From the NCBI RefSeq assembly GCF_017744115.1, contig NZ_JAGHQW010000022.1, positions 1-64,000 on the forward strand: a stretch of 64,000 nt of DNA, written 5' to 3'. The stretch is from Salinisphaera sp. G21_0. Lineage in GTDB: Bacteria > Pseudomonadota > Gammaproteobacteria > Pseudomonadales > Endozoicomonadaceae. Position 1 is the stretch's first letter, and the number at the start of each line of letters is the position of its first letter. The notes under the pieces are model-generated. The model saw only the letters and a program-made list of their open reading frames with translations, was not told the origin of the DNA and searched no databases. Below, piece by piece: positions 1-9,258 of the stretch. The position numbers and the translations under genes are program-made.

Positions 1-3
1 GGG

Positions 4-132
4 TTACGGAACGGTTGCCAACACCACGGCGGTGAACAGCCATGTCACAACCTCGGGTGACGATGCAGACGCCGGCATCGGGGGGGGGGGGAGGTTTACG
101 GAACGGTTGCCAACACCACGGCGGTGAACAGC
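4..132 (+). repeat. Direct duplication (about 36 bp) flanking a G12 homopolymer
   Basis: A segment starting TTACGGAACGGTTGCC occurs at about 4-39 and again at about 96-131, identical through to GTGAACAGC. Between the copies, at 80-91, is an uninterrupted run of 12 G. The copies are 92 bp apart, one base short of a whole number of codons, so they lie in different frames. Confidence 0.9.
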
Positions 133-591
133 TTTGTCAATGGCAATAAAAAGAATTTTGGATCTATCTCCTATGATCAGCTTCTTTGCCAAGAAGACCC
201 AAGTGTGTCAACAGCCGCTACAGCATCAACACCCACTACAGCGTCAACAGCCGCGAAAGAGCCAACAGCTGCAGCAGCCGCCGCCACAGTGTCAACAGCC
301 GCTACAGCATCAACATCCGCTACGCTGGGAGGAATTACCACAGGTTCCCTTCTGGCGGGCGGATTGGGATTGGGGATTGTCGGCTATTCAACCTATCAGT
401 GGATTACCGGTTACCGGGAGGGATTGCGTGGTCAGAAGCTGGCGATGAAACCACTGACTCGTGGTAGAGAGTTGGCAAGCGCTGCGGTCAACTCGGTATC
501 ACAGGGTATTCAGGGAATCAGAGAACGAATGAACAGGCAGAGTGTTTCTACGCAGGAACTAGCCCATGAAATGAGCCAGGTACAAGACTGA
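124..591 (+). CDS. Ala/Ser/Thr-rich protein, probable C-terminal part of a longer frameshifted gene
   Basis: I do not recognise the family. The frame is open from after a TGA at 58-60; the GTG at 124 is only the first usable start and lies inside a duplicated segment, so the native start is probably to the left of the window. The N-terminal third is low complexity (runs of Ser, Thr, Ala, with an internal duplication of SVSTAATAST). It is followed by a Gly-rich hydrophobic stretch around residues 68-92 that could be a membrane segment, then a polar tail. The upstream copy of the duplicated segment (positions 5-43) is read in a different frame that runs through the G12 tract and stops at 125-127. 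The two frames would join if the tract were 13 or 10 G. It may be a phase-variable gene, a pseudogene or an assembly error. Confidence 0.5.
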   Translation: MNSFVNGNKKNFGSISYDQLLCQEDPSVSTAATASTPTTASTAAKEPTAAAAAATVSTAATASTSATLGGITTGSLLAGGLGLGIVGYSTYQWITGYREGLRGQKLAMKPLTRGRELASAAVNSVSQGIQGIRERMNRQSVSTQELAHEMSQVQD

Positions 592-898
592 CAGAGCTGA
601 GAAATCAGTGCCAGGTCTTGTAGGAGGTTCTTCTGAACTTGTTGCGGGTCAGGCGTAAGAAGATAAAAGCAAGGTGTTAAACGCTGATCTGGCTGGTCAT
701 TGTTCAGTGGATTGCCTGCAACATCCCTATAATGACGCTGAAGTCGGCCTGCCCGCTGAATCAGCAAATACAGCAGCCTTGTTTGACAGACCTGATAATT
801 AAGTCAATGGCTTGAACAGGATCATAAAAGATATTGTCGCTGTATTTTTACCTCCTGAATTCGTATCATCATTTAATCTTTTTTCTCAGATCGTCACT
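592..898. other. Gap between the Ala-rich ORF and dnaB
   Basis: No convincing gene. A short plus-strand open stretch at 659-802 encodes a hydrophilic peptide ending in DRPDN and could be the tail of a decayed gene. An in-frame TTG at 812 extends dnaB upstream, but the added residues do not resemble a DnaB N terminus. I see no terminator. The usual upstream neighbour of dnaB in many gammaproteobacteria, rplI, is absent. Confidence 0.5.
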
Positions 899-2299
899 AT
901 GTTGGATGTACGTCCCCGTGAGCTGGAGCTTCCCATCGATGAAGCCACGATTGCCATTAAAACACCACCTCACTCCATAGAAGCGGAGCAGTCCGTGCTC
1001 GGGGGGCTGATGCTGGATAATCAGGCCCTGGACCGGGTGGTGGATAAGCTGACGTCGGATGACTTCTATAATCCGGGGCACCGGCGTATCTATGCATCCA
1101 TCAGTACACTGAGCAATGAGAGCAAGCCTTTTGACCCTCTGACGGTTGCCGAGATTCTGGAAAACCGGGGTGAGCTGGATGAGGTGGGCGGGCTGGTTTA
1201 TCTGGCGGAGCTGGCGGGCAGTGTGCCCAGTGTGGCGAATATTCGCGCCTACGCGGAGATTATCTTTGAGCGTTCCGTACTGCGCAAGTTGATCAATACC
1301 GGCCAGAAGATTGCGGACAGTGCCTATAATCCGGAAGGAAAAGACAGTCAGGCGATTCTCGATGAAGCCGAGCGGCTGGTCTTCAATATTGCCGAAGAGC
1401 GCCCGAACACCGGTGGCCCGATGGGGGTGCGGGAGATTCTTGAAAACACCGTCAAGAAAATTGATGAGATGTTTAATGCCGGTAACGCCATTACCGGTAC
1501 CACCACCGGCTTTAAAGATCTGGATGAAATGACCTCCGGTCTGCAGCCTTCCGATATGGTTATTGTGGCTGCCCGTCCCTCCATGGGTAAGACGACGTTT
1601 GCCATGAATCTGGTGGAAAACGCCCTGCTGAACAGTGAGAAGGGCGTTATGGTATTCAGCCTGGAGATGCCCAGTGAGCAGTTGATGATGCGTATGCTTT
1701 CTTCTCTGGGCAGGATCAACCAGTCCAAGGTAAGAAGTGGTCAGCTGGAAGAAGAAGACTGGCCAAAACTGTTGTCGGCGGTTGAGCGCATTAAAGACAA
1801 GAAGTTGTTTATTGACGATACGGCCGGTATCAGCCCCTCGGAAATGCGCTCACGGGTTCGCCGGGTGGTGCGGGAACATGGTGACCTGGGCCTGATCATG
1901 ATTGACTACCTGCAGTTGATGCAGATTCCCGGTTTTGGTGAGGGGCGAACCAACGAGATTTCGGAAATCTCCCGATCGTTGAAAGCCATTGCCAAGGAGT
2001 TCAATGTCCCTGTTATTGCCTTGTCGCAGTTGAACCGCTCTCTTGAGCAGCGACCCAATAAGCGCCCGGTCAACTCCGACCTGCGCGAATCCGGTGCCAT
2101 CGAGCAGGATGCCGACGTGATCATGTTTATCTACCGGGACGAGGTGTATAACCCGGATACCGAGTACAAGGGAGTTGCTGAAATTATTATCGGTAAGCAG
2201 CGTAATGGCCCCATCGGTACCTGCCGACTGGCGTTTATTGGCCAGTTTACCCGCTTTGAGAACCTGGCACCGGATGCTTACCGGTTTGAAGAGGACTGA
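899..2299 (+). CDS. dnaB: Replicative DNA helicase DnaB
   Basis: Ring helicase that unwinds DNA at the replication fork and recruits primase. The N-terminal domain starts with the family hallmark PPHSIEAEQSVLGGLMLD. After a linker comes the RecA-like ATPase domain, with Walker A ARPSMGKTTFA near residue 225 and Walker B LIMIDYLQLM near residue 335. The C-terminal part carries SDLRESGAIEQDAD. From the ATG at 899 the product is 466 aa, close to the 471 aa of the E. coli protein; an upstream in-frame TTG at 812 would add 29 residues unlike DnaB. The Shine-Dalgarno is weak at either start. It stands alone, 66 bp from the convergent srkA. Confidence 0.95.
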   Translation: MLDVRPRELELPIDEATIAIKTPPHSIEAEQSVLGGLMLDNQALDRVVDKLTSDDFYNPGHRRIYASISTLSNESKPFDPLTVAEILENRGELDEVGGLVYLAELAGSVPSVANIRAYAEIIFERSVLRKLINTGQKIADSAYNPEGKDSQAILDEAERLVFNIAEERPNTGGPMGVREILENTVKKIDEMFNAGNAITGTTTGFKDLDEMTSGLQPSDMVIVAARPSMGKTTFAMNLVENALLNSEKGVMVFSLEMPSEQLMMRMLSSLGRINQSKVRSGQLEEEDWPKLLSAVERIKDKKLFIDDTAGISPSEMRSRVRRVVREHGDLGLIMIDYLQLMQIPGFGEGRTNEISEISRSLKAIAKEFNVPVIALSQLNRSLEQRPNKRPVNSDLRESGAIEQDADVIMFIYRDEVYNPDTEYKGVAEIIIGKQRNGPIGTCRLAFIGQFTRFENLAPDAYRFEED

Positions 2300-2305
2300 T
2301 GTTTT

Positions 2306-2323
2306 AACCACAAAGGCACAAAG
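2306..2323 (+). repeat. Interspersed repeat arm (AACCACAAAGGCACAAAG)
   Basis: Single copy of an arm that also forms the ends of the palindromic element at 41782-41937. Similar or degenerate copies occur at 12749-12765 and 30856-30869. It lies directly after the dnaB stop codon. Confidence 0.6.
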
Positions 2324-2365
2324 ACCACGAAGGAAGAAAACAGCCTCCCTGGTGGTGTGATAGAC

Positions 2366-3364
2366 CTAAACCTGTCCAAAGACGGACAGTGGTGGCTCGT
2401 CCAGGGCTGCCAGTTGTTCCCGCAATTCAAGAATATGCTCTGCCCAGTACCGTTCGGTATTAAACCAGGTGAATGCCATGGGAAAGGCGGGATCATCCCA
2501 GCGCTTTGCCAGCCAGCCGCTGTAATTGATCAGTCGCAGGGTACGGAAATATTCCACCAGGTTTAGCTCTGAAGGGCTGAAATCCATAAACTCTGTGTAA
2601 CCTTCCAGAATCTCGGCCATTTGCAGGGTCTGCTCTTGGCGATCTCCGGATAACAACATCCAGAGATCCTGAATCGCCGGAGCCATACAGGTATCGTCAA
2701 AGTCAACAAAGTGTGGGGCCTCGTTCCGCCAGAGAATGTTGCCGCTGTGGCAATCACCGTGGACACGAATGGATTGCCACGTATGCTGTTGCGTCATTAG
2801 TTCCAGGCGATGGAGCAGGTCCCGGGTCAGGGTCTGGTAAGCTTCCAGGAGAGCAGCAGGAATAAAGTCGTTTTCCAGCAGATACTCAACATTATCAATG
2901 CCGTATCGCTGCAAGCTGATCGCCGGGCGGTGTTGGAAGTCAATGGCTGATCCCAGTTTGTGCATGCGTCCCAGGGTACGACCAAGGGTCAGCAGGTTAT
3001 CCAGATTATCCAGTTCCGGTGCATGGCCGCCCTGACGGGGAAACAGGGCAAACAGAAAGCCTGCAAACTCATGCAGCGTATTGCCTTTTTCGTCAGCCAT
3101 CGGGGCGACCACCGGTAACTCCATCGCCTTGAGATCCAGGGTGAACTGATGTTCCTCCTGAATCTGATCTTTTGACCAGCGTTCGGGGCGGTAGAATTTT
3201 GCAATCAGGGGTTCACCTTCCTCAATGCCGACCTGGTAAACCCGGTTTTCATAGCTGTTCAGGGCCATAATGCGGGCATCGCTCAGAAATCCTGCGCTCT
3301 CAACGGCGTCCAGTGCCCGGTCAGGCGTCAGCTGGTCGTATGGATGTTGAGTAGGCGTGTTCAT
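2366..3364 (-). CDS. srkA: Stress response Ser/Thr protein kinase SrkA (YihE/RdoA family)
   Basis: 332 aa, against about 328 for E. coli SrkA, a cytoplasmic aminoglycoside-phosphotransferase-fold kinase linked to Cpx stress and protection from programmed death. The catalytic loop HGDCHSGNIL and the metal-binding segment FVDFDDTCMAP lie near residues 201-225. The N-terminal half has the lobe typical of the family (YENRVYQVGIEEGEPLIAKFYRPE). The ATG at 3364 has a good Shine-Dalgarno (GGAGG, 5 nt spacer). In E. coli the gene precedes dsbA; here no dsbA is next to it. It is convergent with dnaB. Confidence 0.93.
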   Translation of the reverse strand: MNTPTQHPYDQLTPDRALDAVESAGFLSDARIMALNSYENRVYQVGIEEGEPLIAKFYRPERWSKDQIQEEHQFTLDLKAMELPVVAPMADEKGNTLHEFAGFLFALFPRQGGHAPELDNLDNLLTLGRTLGRMHKLGSAIDFQHRPAISLQRYGIDNVEYLLENDFIPAALLEAYQTLTRDLLHRLELMTQQHTWQSIRVHGDCHSGNILWRNEAPHFVDFDDTCMAPAIQDLWMLLSGDRQEQTLQMAEILEGYTEFMDFSPSELNLVEYFRTLRLINYSGWLAKRWDDPAFPMAFTWFNTERYWAEHILELREQLAALDEPPLSVFGQV

Positions 3365-3523
3365 GCTGGCCTCCGTAGGAGTCTGAGTTCTGTGGAGGGG
3401 ATTCTATAACCAATAGTAAAGACTGGCCACTGACGTCGGGTGGAATTCTGATTTGCAGTTAATGTGGATAATTGCCCTGAAATGCAGTACCCGAAGGCTG
3501 TCCGGGAGTAGCTCCAATAATCA

Positions 3524-4252
3524 TCAGGTCTCCGGTGTTCTGGCAACACTCCATATATCCACGCGTTTGACACCACTTTTTTTCAACAGTCGGGTGATTT
3601 CATTGACGGTGGCACCGGTGGTTACCACATCGTCCACTAAGGCAACGTGGTGCCACGGCGGTTTGCCGTTTAAAGTGAACGCGTTGCGAATGTTTTTTTG
3701 TCGGGCGGTGGCATCCAGGCTTTGCTGTGGCACAGAGTGGATGGTTCTTTTGATCAACTGCTGTTCAATGTTCAGATCTCTGAAACTGAGCAGTTTCTTC
3801 AGGGCTTTGGTCAACAACAGCGTCTGGTCATAACCTCTTTCCCGCAACCGTTTGCGGTGCAGTGGTACCGGCAACATGATTTCTGGCCACTGATCATCAA
3901 GGTAATAGTCCATCAACCATTCAGCCAGTGATGCAGCCATTGGTTTTATCAGTTCCAGTCTGGACTGGTATTTCACCATTTGTAATATCCGGTTGACGGG
4001 AAACTGGTACAGAAATGGTGAAAGACAGTGGTCAAATAAGGGTGGTTGCTTCAGGCACTGGCCACAGATTCCCGTGTCGCTGTCTTGAATGGGCACGCCG
4101 CAGCAGGAGCAAAAACACAGTGGGACCGGGCATGTTGCCAGGCATAACTGGCAAAGCGGTTGGGCAAGTGTGGTATGGCCCCGGCAAAGAATGCATTTGA
4201 TCTGTACTTGTTGTTTAAAATTAGACCAGTTGTAAACCTTAAAGAGTTTCAT
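3524..4252 (-). CDS. comF: ComF family phosphoribosyltransferase-like protein
   Basis: 242 aa. The N-terminal third carries Cys pairs (CILC, CQLC, CSCC, CGQC) that look like zinc ligands. The C-terminal half is a type I phosphoribosyltransferase fold with the PRPP loop VALVDDVVTTGAT near residues 205-217 and LPVPLHRKRLRERGYDQT upstream, both diagnostic of ComF/GntX proteins. The family is required for DNA uptake in competent bacteria; no other competence gene is nearby. It is divergent from bioB, as in many gammaproteobacteria, and the 181-bp space between them probably holds both promoters. Confidence 0.9.
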   Translation of the reverse strand: MKLFKVYNWSNFKQQVQIKCILCRGHTTLAQPLCQLCLATCPVPLCFCSCCGVPIQDSDTGICGQCLKQPPLFDHCLSPFLYQFPVNRILQMVKYQSRLELIKPMAASLAEWLMDYYLDDQWPEIMLPVPLHRKRLRERGYDQTLLLTKALKKLLSFRDLNIEQQLIKRTIHSVPQQSLDATARQKNIRNAFTLNGKPPWHHVALVDDVVTTGATVNEITRLLKKSGVKRVDIWSVARTPET

Positions 4253-4385
4253 AGATTGACGGTGGCAGTAATTCCGTTATCATCTTTTGCATCTTTATTG
4301 TGAAAATGTCGTTCTACTGATTGGTAATTTCATTTTCATGGTTGTTAACTCAAACAATGAATAAATCTCAGGTCTCCGTTAACAA
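4230..4385. promoter_or_regulatory. comF-bioB divergent control region with candidate biotin operator half-sites
   Basis: A sigma-70-like promoter for bioB is visible as TTGACG (4256-4261), 16 bp, TATCAT (4278-4283). The sequence TTGTAAACC at 4230-4238, at the 5' end of comF, equals one half-site of the E. coli BirA operator, but no matching half lies at the usual distance. Further on, TTGTTAAC (4342-4349) and GTTAACAA (4378-4385) form an exact inverted pair with a 28-bp gap, longer than the usual BirA spacing. BirA control is therefore possible but unproven. Confidence 0.35.
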
Positions 4386-4433
4386 GGGTTTTCTTCCCTT
4401 CCGTGATCGGTGTTCCCTCCCCCAGAGGATGTC

Positions 4434-5570
4434 ATGTCCAATACCAGTTCAGCTCCAGCAGAAAGTTTCTCAAGCTCTTTTGGCCACAGTGTCGTTCGTC
4501 ATGACTGGACGGTGTCAGAAGTAGAAACGCTGTTCCAAAAGCCCTTCAATGATCTGATCTTTCAGGCCCAACTGGCTCACAGAGCACATTTTGATCCAAA
4601 CCAGGTGCAAGTTAGCACATTGTTGTCGATCAAGACGGGTGCCTGTCCGGAGGATTGCAAGTATTGCCCCCAGAGTGGTCACTACAATACCGGTCTGGAA
4701 AAAGAAAAATTGATGGAGGTGCAGAAGGTGCTGGAGGAAGCCAGAAGCGCCAAGGCTTCCGGTGCTACCCGCTTCTGCATGGGCGCGGCCTGGAAAAATC
4801 CTCCCGCCAGGGACATGCCTTACATTATTGAAATGATTAAGGGGGTGAAAGCACTGGGTCTTGAGTCCTGTATGACCCTGGGTATGCTGAGTGAGGATCA
4901 GGCCACGGAGCTGGCCGGTGCAGGACTGGATTACTACAACCACAATCTGGATACCTCACCAGAATTTTATGGCAACATCATTACCACCCGAACTTATGCT
5001 GACCGGCTGAACACTCTGGCGTTTGTCCGGGAGGCGGGGATGAATGTCTGCAGTGGTGGAATTGTGGGCCTGGGTGAAAACGAGCGCGATCGTGCCGGGA
5101 TGCTGGTTCAGCTGGCTAATATGCCGAAGCATCCGGAGAGTGTGCCCATCAATATGCTGGTGAAAGTCGCTGGCACGCCACTGGCAGACGCTGAGGCGGT
5201 GGATGGTATTGATTTTATCCGTACCATTGCCGTGGCCAAAATTATGATGCCAGCGTCCAACGTCCGTCTGTCGGCCGGGCGTGAGCAGATGAGTGATGAG
5301 CTTCAGGCGCTGGCCTTTCTTGCGGGGGCCAACTCAATTTTCCTTGGCGATAAACTGCTGACCACCGCGAACCCTGAGGCGAATAAGGACCGGCAGCTGT
5401 TTGCCAAGCTTGGCATTAATAAAGGGCATGATTGGGGTAAGCCGGTAGCGCCTGAGCCTGATAAACAATGTCCGATCAAAGCGATGTACGACGCTGAAAA
5501 AAGCAATGATCATTACTACGACGCAATGGCCAGCCAGTCTGATCGAAATATGGCTGGTCATGGCCGATGA
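4434..5570 (+). CDS. bioB: Biotin synthase BioB
   Basis: Radical-SAM enzyme that inserts sulfur into dethiobiotin, the last step of biotin synthesis. The cluster motif is [14 protein letters not shown] (CxxxCxxC). Other family blocks are present: [21 protein letters not shown], and [10 protein letters not shown] near the C terminus. The ATG at 4434 has AGAGGA just upstream and gives 378 aa. This is longer than the E. coli protein (346 aa) because of a short N-terminal leader and a roughly 25-residue C-terminal tail ending NMAGHGR. The stop codon overlaps the bioF start (ATGA), so the two are translationally coupled. First gene of bioBFHCD. Confidence 0.97.
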   Translation: MSNTSSAPAESFSSSFGHSVVRHDWTVSEVETLFQKPFNDLIFQAQLAHRAHFDPNQVQVSTLLSIKTGACPEDCKYCPQSGHYNTGLEKEKLMEVQKVLEEARSAKASGATRFCMGAAWKNPPARDMPYIIEMIKGVKALGLESCMTLGMLSEDQATELAGAGLDYYNHNLDTSPEFYGNIITTRTYADRLNTLAFVREAGMNVCSGGIVGLGENERDRAGMLVQLANMPKHPESVPINMLVKVAGTPLADAEAVDGIDFIRTIAVAKIMMPASNVRLSAGREQMSDELQALAFLAGANSIFLGDKLLTTANPEANKDRQLFAKLGINKGHDWGKPVAPEPDKQCPIKAMYDAEKSNDHYYDAMASQSDRNMAGHGR

Positions 5571-6790
5571 GCTTCAATCTGGAACAGGATCTTGAGGCCC
5601 GCCATGCAGCGGGCCTCTATCGCCGTCGTCAAACCCTGGACTCGCCCCAGGGTCCGGAAGTCATTATCAATGGCCAGCACTGTCTTGCCTTCTGCAGCAA
5701 TGATTACCTCGGGCTGGCGAACCATCCCGATGTAATAGCATGCTTTCAACAGGCAACGGATCATTATGGGCTGGGTGGCGGTGCTTCCCATCTGGTGGTG
5801 GGGCACAGTCGGGCACATCATCAGCTGGAAGAAGCACTCGCGGAATTTACCGGCAGAGAGCGTGTGCTGCTGTTTGCCAATGGCTATATGGCCAACCTGG
5901 GTGTGATAAGTGCCTTGCTGGGTAAGCAGGATGCGGTGTTTCAGGATCGCCTGAATCATGCCTCATTACTGGATGCCGGACGATTATCTGGTGCCCGCTT
6001 CCAGCGTTACCTGCATAATGATGTGGATAACCTCACTAACCGACTTCAGAAAACCCGTGCCCGACGCAAGTTGATCGTAACGGATGGAGTGTTCAGCATG
6101 GATGGCGATGTTGCGCAGGTAAAGGCGCTGTCGGATCTTGCTGAGCAGCACCAGGCCTGGCTGATGGTGGACGATGCCCACGGTTTTGGTTTCCTGGGAG
6201 CCACTGGCGGTGGTGTTGCCGAAGCCTATGGATTGGGCCAGAAACATTTGCCTGTGCTGGTGGGGACGTTAGGCAAAGCATTTGGAACTTATGGTGCGTT
6301 TGTGGCTGGCAGTAACGCTTTGATTGAGACACTTATTCAATTTGCGCGGACTTATATCTATACCACGTCCATGCCACCGGCTGTGGCGTCGGCGACCCTG
6401 ACCAGCCTGAACCTGTTACGGGAACAACAGTGGCGCAGGGAACATTTGCAGACACTGATTCAATATTTCAGGTCCGGTTGTGAGCAGCTGGGGTTGCCTC
6501 TGATGCCGTCACCAACACCGATACAACCGTTGCTGGTTGGTTGTGCAAGACGGGCGGTGACCATAAGCCGCCGGTTGTCTGAGCAGGGGATACTGGTCAC
6601 GGCAATCCGTCCTCCGACGGTGCCTGAAGGATCTTCCCGGTTACGTATTACCTTCAGTGCATCCCATAAGTTGCATCATGTTGATCGTCTGTTGGATGCC
6701 CTTACAATGGCTGCACAGTCGACAGGTGTTGCAGACGTTTCTGATCAACCTGCCACCGCATCTTTATCGATGACAGGAGTGTTGTCCTGA
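5567..6790 (+). CDS. bioF: 8-amino-7-oxononanoate synthase BioF
   Basis: PLP enzyme condensing pimeloyl-ACP (or CoA) with L-alanine. Recognisable blocks are [12 protein letters not shown], the [12 protein letters not shown] loop, [15 protein letters not shown], and the PLP lysine in [14 protein letters not shown]. The last ~25 residues after the core are Ser/Thr/Ala rich and not part of the typical 385-residue enzyme. Starts inside the bioB stop codon and shares one base with the bioH start (TGATG). Confidence 0.96.
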   Translation: MSFNLEQDLEARHAAGLYRRRQTLDSPQGPEVIINGQHCLAFCSNDYLGLANHPDVIACFQQATDHYGLGGGASHLVVGHSRAHHQLEEALAEFTGRERVLLFANGYMANLGVISALLGKQDAVFQDRLNHASLLDAGRLSGARFQRYLHNDVDNLTNRLQKTRARRKLIVTDGVFSMDGDVAQVKALSDLAEQHQAWLMVDDAHGFGFLGATGGGVAEAYGLGQKHLPVLVGTLGKAFGTYGAFVAGSNALIETLIQFARTYIYTTSMPPAVASATLTSLNLLREQQWRREHLQTLIQYFRSGCEQLGLPLMPSPTPIQPLLVGCARRAVTISRRLSEQGILVTAIRPPTVPEGSSRLRITFSASHKLHHVDRLLDALTMAAQSTGVADVSDQPATASLSMTGVLS

Positions 6791-7566
6791 TGAGTAACTA
6801 CCCGATCGTTTTAATCAGTGGCTGGGCCATGCCAGCCGGTGCCATGGCGTCACTGGCGGAGGCCCTGGATGCCGACCATCGCAGGGTTTCCATTGTCGAG
6901 TTGCCAGGCCTGGTTCGTGAGTCACAAGCGTACAAAACAAGCCATGACTGGAACTCATTGCTGACTTATCTGGATCACCAGCTGTTTGAGAAGCCTGCCG
7001 TGCTGGTGGGATGGTCGTTTGGCGGAATGCTGGCAACGCTGTATGCCAGCCGGTATCCGGATAATGTGGCCGCTGTCGTTAACCTGGGGGCGAATGCCTG
7101 TTTTGTGCAGAATGACAGCTGGCAACCGGCAATGGATCCGACGCTGTTTGCCCGTTTTTATCAAGGCATGTCCCGGTCCCGTGAAAAGACGCTGCAGCAG
7201 TTTGTTCTGCTGTGCAGCGCCGGCAGTCCACGGCGTAAAGAACTGTCAACATCCTTGCAGGCATTACTGTCTGATGCTGACCTTGATCATCAGGCCGAAG
7301 ACAGCACCCTGCTAAGCCTGCTGGGCATGCTGGGCAAGAGTGATCTTCGCTCCGCGTTTGGTGATATTCGCTGCCCGGTGACCCATCTGTTTGGTAAAGA
7401 CGATGCCCTTGTTCCGGTAGGGGCAGCTGATGCCATTGAGCAGCAGTTTCCGAAGCATCGGGTTCAGGTGCTTGATGGCGGGCATTGTTTCTTTATGGAT
7501 GATTCCGGGCCGGTTATCAGTGAGGTGCGGCGGCTGTCCAGCGGGGAGGGTTGTGTTGCAACATGA
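6790..7566 (+). CDS. bioH: Pimeloyl-ACP methyl ester carboxylesterase BioH-like alpha/beta hydrolase
   Basis: 258 aa, the usual BioH length. BioH removes the methyl group from pimeloyl-ACP methyl ester, ending the chain-building phase started by BioC. The nucleophile elbow GWSFGG lies near residues 75-80. A C-terminal Asp is in LFGKDDALVP and the catalytic His in LDGGHCFFMDD. The N terminus LISGWAMPAG is like that of BioH. The position between bioF and bioC, with overlaps on both sides, supports the assignment over a generic hydrolase. Confidence 0.88.
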   Translation: MSNYPIVLISGWAMPAGAMASLAEALDADHRRVSIVELPGLVRESQAYKTSHDWNSLLTYLDHQLFEKPAVLVGWSFGGMLATLYASRYPDNVAAVVNLGANACFVQNDSWQPAMDPTLFARFYQGMSRSREKTLQQFVLLCSAGSPRRKELSTSLQALLSDADLDHQAEDSTLLSLLGMLGKSDLRSAFGDIRCPVTHLFGKDDALVPVGAADAIEQQFPKHRVQVLDGGHCFFMDDSGPVISEVRRLSSGEGCVAT

Positions 7567-8474
7567 GTTCGATCCCTGTCCATAATGAGGTTGCCGGTGG
7601 CATGGCAGATCTTCGGCCTGCCTCCTCTGCCAGCAACGTTTCAACAGACCGGGCAAATACTCGGGTAAAGCAGCGTATTGCTGAAAACTTCAGCCGGGCT
7701 GCTGACAGTTATGATCGGGCGGCCATATTACAGAAGCGGGTCGCTGCCCGGACGATGCAGGGATTACCGGCCCAGCTCAGCTTAGAGCAGTCAGGCTCAA
7801 AAGCGTTACACTCCCACCGTATTCTTGACCTGGGTACCGGAACCGGTTTGCACACACTGACACTGGCTGAACGATATGACAATGCCGTGGTTATCGGTAT
7901 GGACCTGGCCATGGGGATGCTGCAATTTGCCCGGCACAATACCAGCCATCCCCGGGTTGACTGGTGCTCTGGTGATATTGAATCCATGCCATTGCAGTCC
8001 AGCGCTGTCGATCTGATCTATTCCAGCCTGGCTATTCAATGGTGCAACTTTGAGCAGGTGCTTGGCGAGGTGAGCAGAGTGCTGAAGCCCGGTGGGAATT
8101 TTGTCTTTTCTACCCTGGCTGAAGGCAGCCTGAAAGAGCTGGATAGTGCATGGTGTCTGGCGGGAGAAAAGAATCGGGTTAACCGCTTTGACAGTGTTGA
8201 CACTCAAAAACAGTCTTTGAACGCCAGTGATCTGGTTCGCCTGGCTTTCTCACTGAAGCCTGAAACACTGTTCTATTCGGACGTGATCTCCCTGTTGCGC
8301 AGTTTGAAGGCTCTGGGGGTAAACACCGTATTGGCGGATAAGGGTGGCCTGGTGACCCGACGGAAGCTTGAAGCGTTACAACAGGCTTATGAAAAAATGC
8401 GACAGCCTGAAGGGTTGCCTTTGACCTATCAGGTTATCTACGGCGTCTTGCAGAAGCCAGTTTGTGAACAATAG
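7563..8474 (+). CDS. bioC: Malonyl-ACP O-methyltransferase BioC
   Basis: SAM-dependent methyltransferase that caps malonyl-ACP so that fatty acid synthesis can build the pimeloyl chain. The SAM motif I is LDLGTGTGLHTLTLA. The BioC-type block SSLAIQWCNFEQVLGEVSRV and the post-motif LKPGGNFVFSTL follow. KQRIAENFSRAADSYDRAA near the N terminus is the conserved BioC entry helix. I choose the ATG at 7563, which overlaps the bioH stop as ATGA, over an in-frame GTG at 7551; this gives 303 aa. The N terminus has about 40 extra residues over E. coli BioC. Confidence 0.94.
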   Translation: MSSIPVHNEVAGGMADLRPASSASNVSTDRANTRVKQRIAENFSRAADSYDRAAILQKRVAARTMQGLPAQLSLEQSGSKALHSHRILDLGTGTGLHTLTLAERYDNAVVIGMDLAMGMLQFARHNTSHPRVDWCSGDIESMPLQSSAVDLIYSSLAIQWCNFEQVLGEVSRVLKPGGNFVFSTLAEGSLKELDSAWCLAGEKNRVNRFDSVDTQKQSLNASDLVRLAFSLKPETLFYSDVISLLRSLKALGVNTVLADKGGLVTRRKLEALQQAYEKMRQPEGLPLTYQVIYGVLQKPVCEQ

Positions 8475-8491
8475 AAAAAGAGCAGGAGAAA

Positions 8492-9172
8492 ATGGGAAAA
8501 ACTTATTTTGTCACCGGTACAGATACGGATGTCGGCAAAACTGTCGTCAGCTGTGGGCTGCTTGAGGCGGCTCGCTTAAAAGGGTTAACGACGCTGGCCT
8601 TAAAACCGGTGTCTGCAGGATGTCAGCACACTGAAAACGGCCTGAGAAATGACGATGCACTGGCATTGATGGAAGCCATGACGCTTGTTCTACCTTACGA
8701 ACAGGTAAACCCCCTGGCTCTGGCACCTGCCATTGCCCCCCATATTGCGGCACAGGAAGCCGGTGTACGTATGACCCTGGATCGACTTGTGGGTTACAGC
8801 CGCGGTGCCTTGATGCAAAAAAATGATCTGGCTCTTATCGAAGGCGCTGGTGGCTGGCGGGTCCCTCTGAACTCACGGGAGATGGTCAGCGGACTGGCAA
8901 AAGCGTTGAATACTCCTGCCATTCTGGTGGTTGGCATAAAGCTGGGCTGTATCAGCCATGCCTTGCTCACGGTTGAAGCTATTCTCCGTGATGGTGTCAG
9001 GCTGGCAGGCTGGGTGGCGAATCAGGTGGATCCTGATATGAGCCGTTATGATGAAAATCTGGAGACCCTGAAAAGCCTGATTCCAGCACCCTGTCTTGGT
9101 GTGGTGCCTTTTCTTGAGGAGACCAGTGCCAGTCAGGTCGCCGGGTATCTGGATATTTCACCATTGGCTTGA
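8492..9172 (+). CDS. bioD: Dethiobiotin synthetase BioD
   Basis: ATP-dependent carboxylase closing the ureido ring of dethiobiotin. It has the P-loop FVTGTDTDVGKTVVSCGLL at the very N terminus, LKPVSAGC, the second nucleotide loop IEGAGGWRVPLN, and GWVANQVDP. 226 aa is the normal length. AGGAG lies 4-5 nt before the ATG. It starts 17 bp after bioC and ends the operon; I see no strong terminator before the next promoter. Confidence 0.96.
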   Translation: MGKTYFVTGTDTDVGKTVVSCGLLEAARLKGLTTLALKPVSAGCQHTENGLRNDDALALMEAMTLVLPYEQVNPLALAPAIAPHIAAQEAGVRMTLDRLVGYSRGALMQKNDLALIEGAGGWRVPLNSREMVSGLAKALNTPAILVVGIKLGCISHALLTVEAILRDGVRLAGWVANQVDPDMSRYDENLETLKSLIPAPCLGVVPFLEETSASQVAGYLDISPLA

Positions 9173-9240
9173 TTTACTTGAATTCACCCGTAATAACTTT
9201 TGCTGGCATGTATTGACATTTATTCTATCTAAACGTAAGT

Positions 9241-9258
9241 TTCAAACAGTTGTTTGAA
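9241..9258. promoter_or_regulatory. PsrA-like operator palindrome before acyl-CoA dehydrogenase
   Basis: TTCAAACAGTTGTTTGAA is a perfect palindrome with a 4-bp centre and contains CAAAC-N4-GTTTG, the recognition pattern known for the Pseudomonas fatty-acid regulator PsrA. It sits about 50 bp before the ATG of the acyl-CoA dehydrogenase and just before an extended -10-like TGCTACACT (9262-9270), where a bound repressor would block transcription. Confidence 0.6.

Noticed and set aside
812-898. TTG-initiated 29-residue extension of DnaB
   Set aside because: The added residues do not resemble DnaB N termini and the ATG at 899 gives the normal length.
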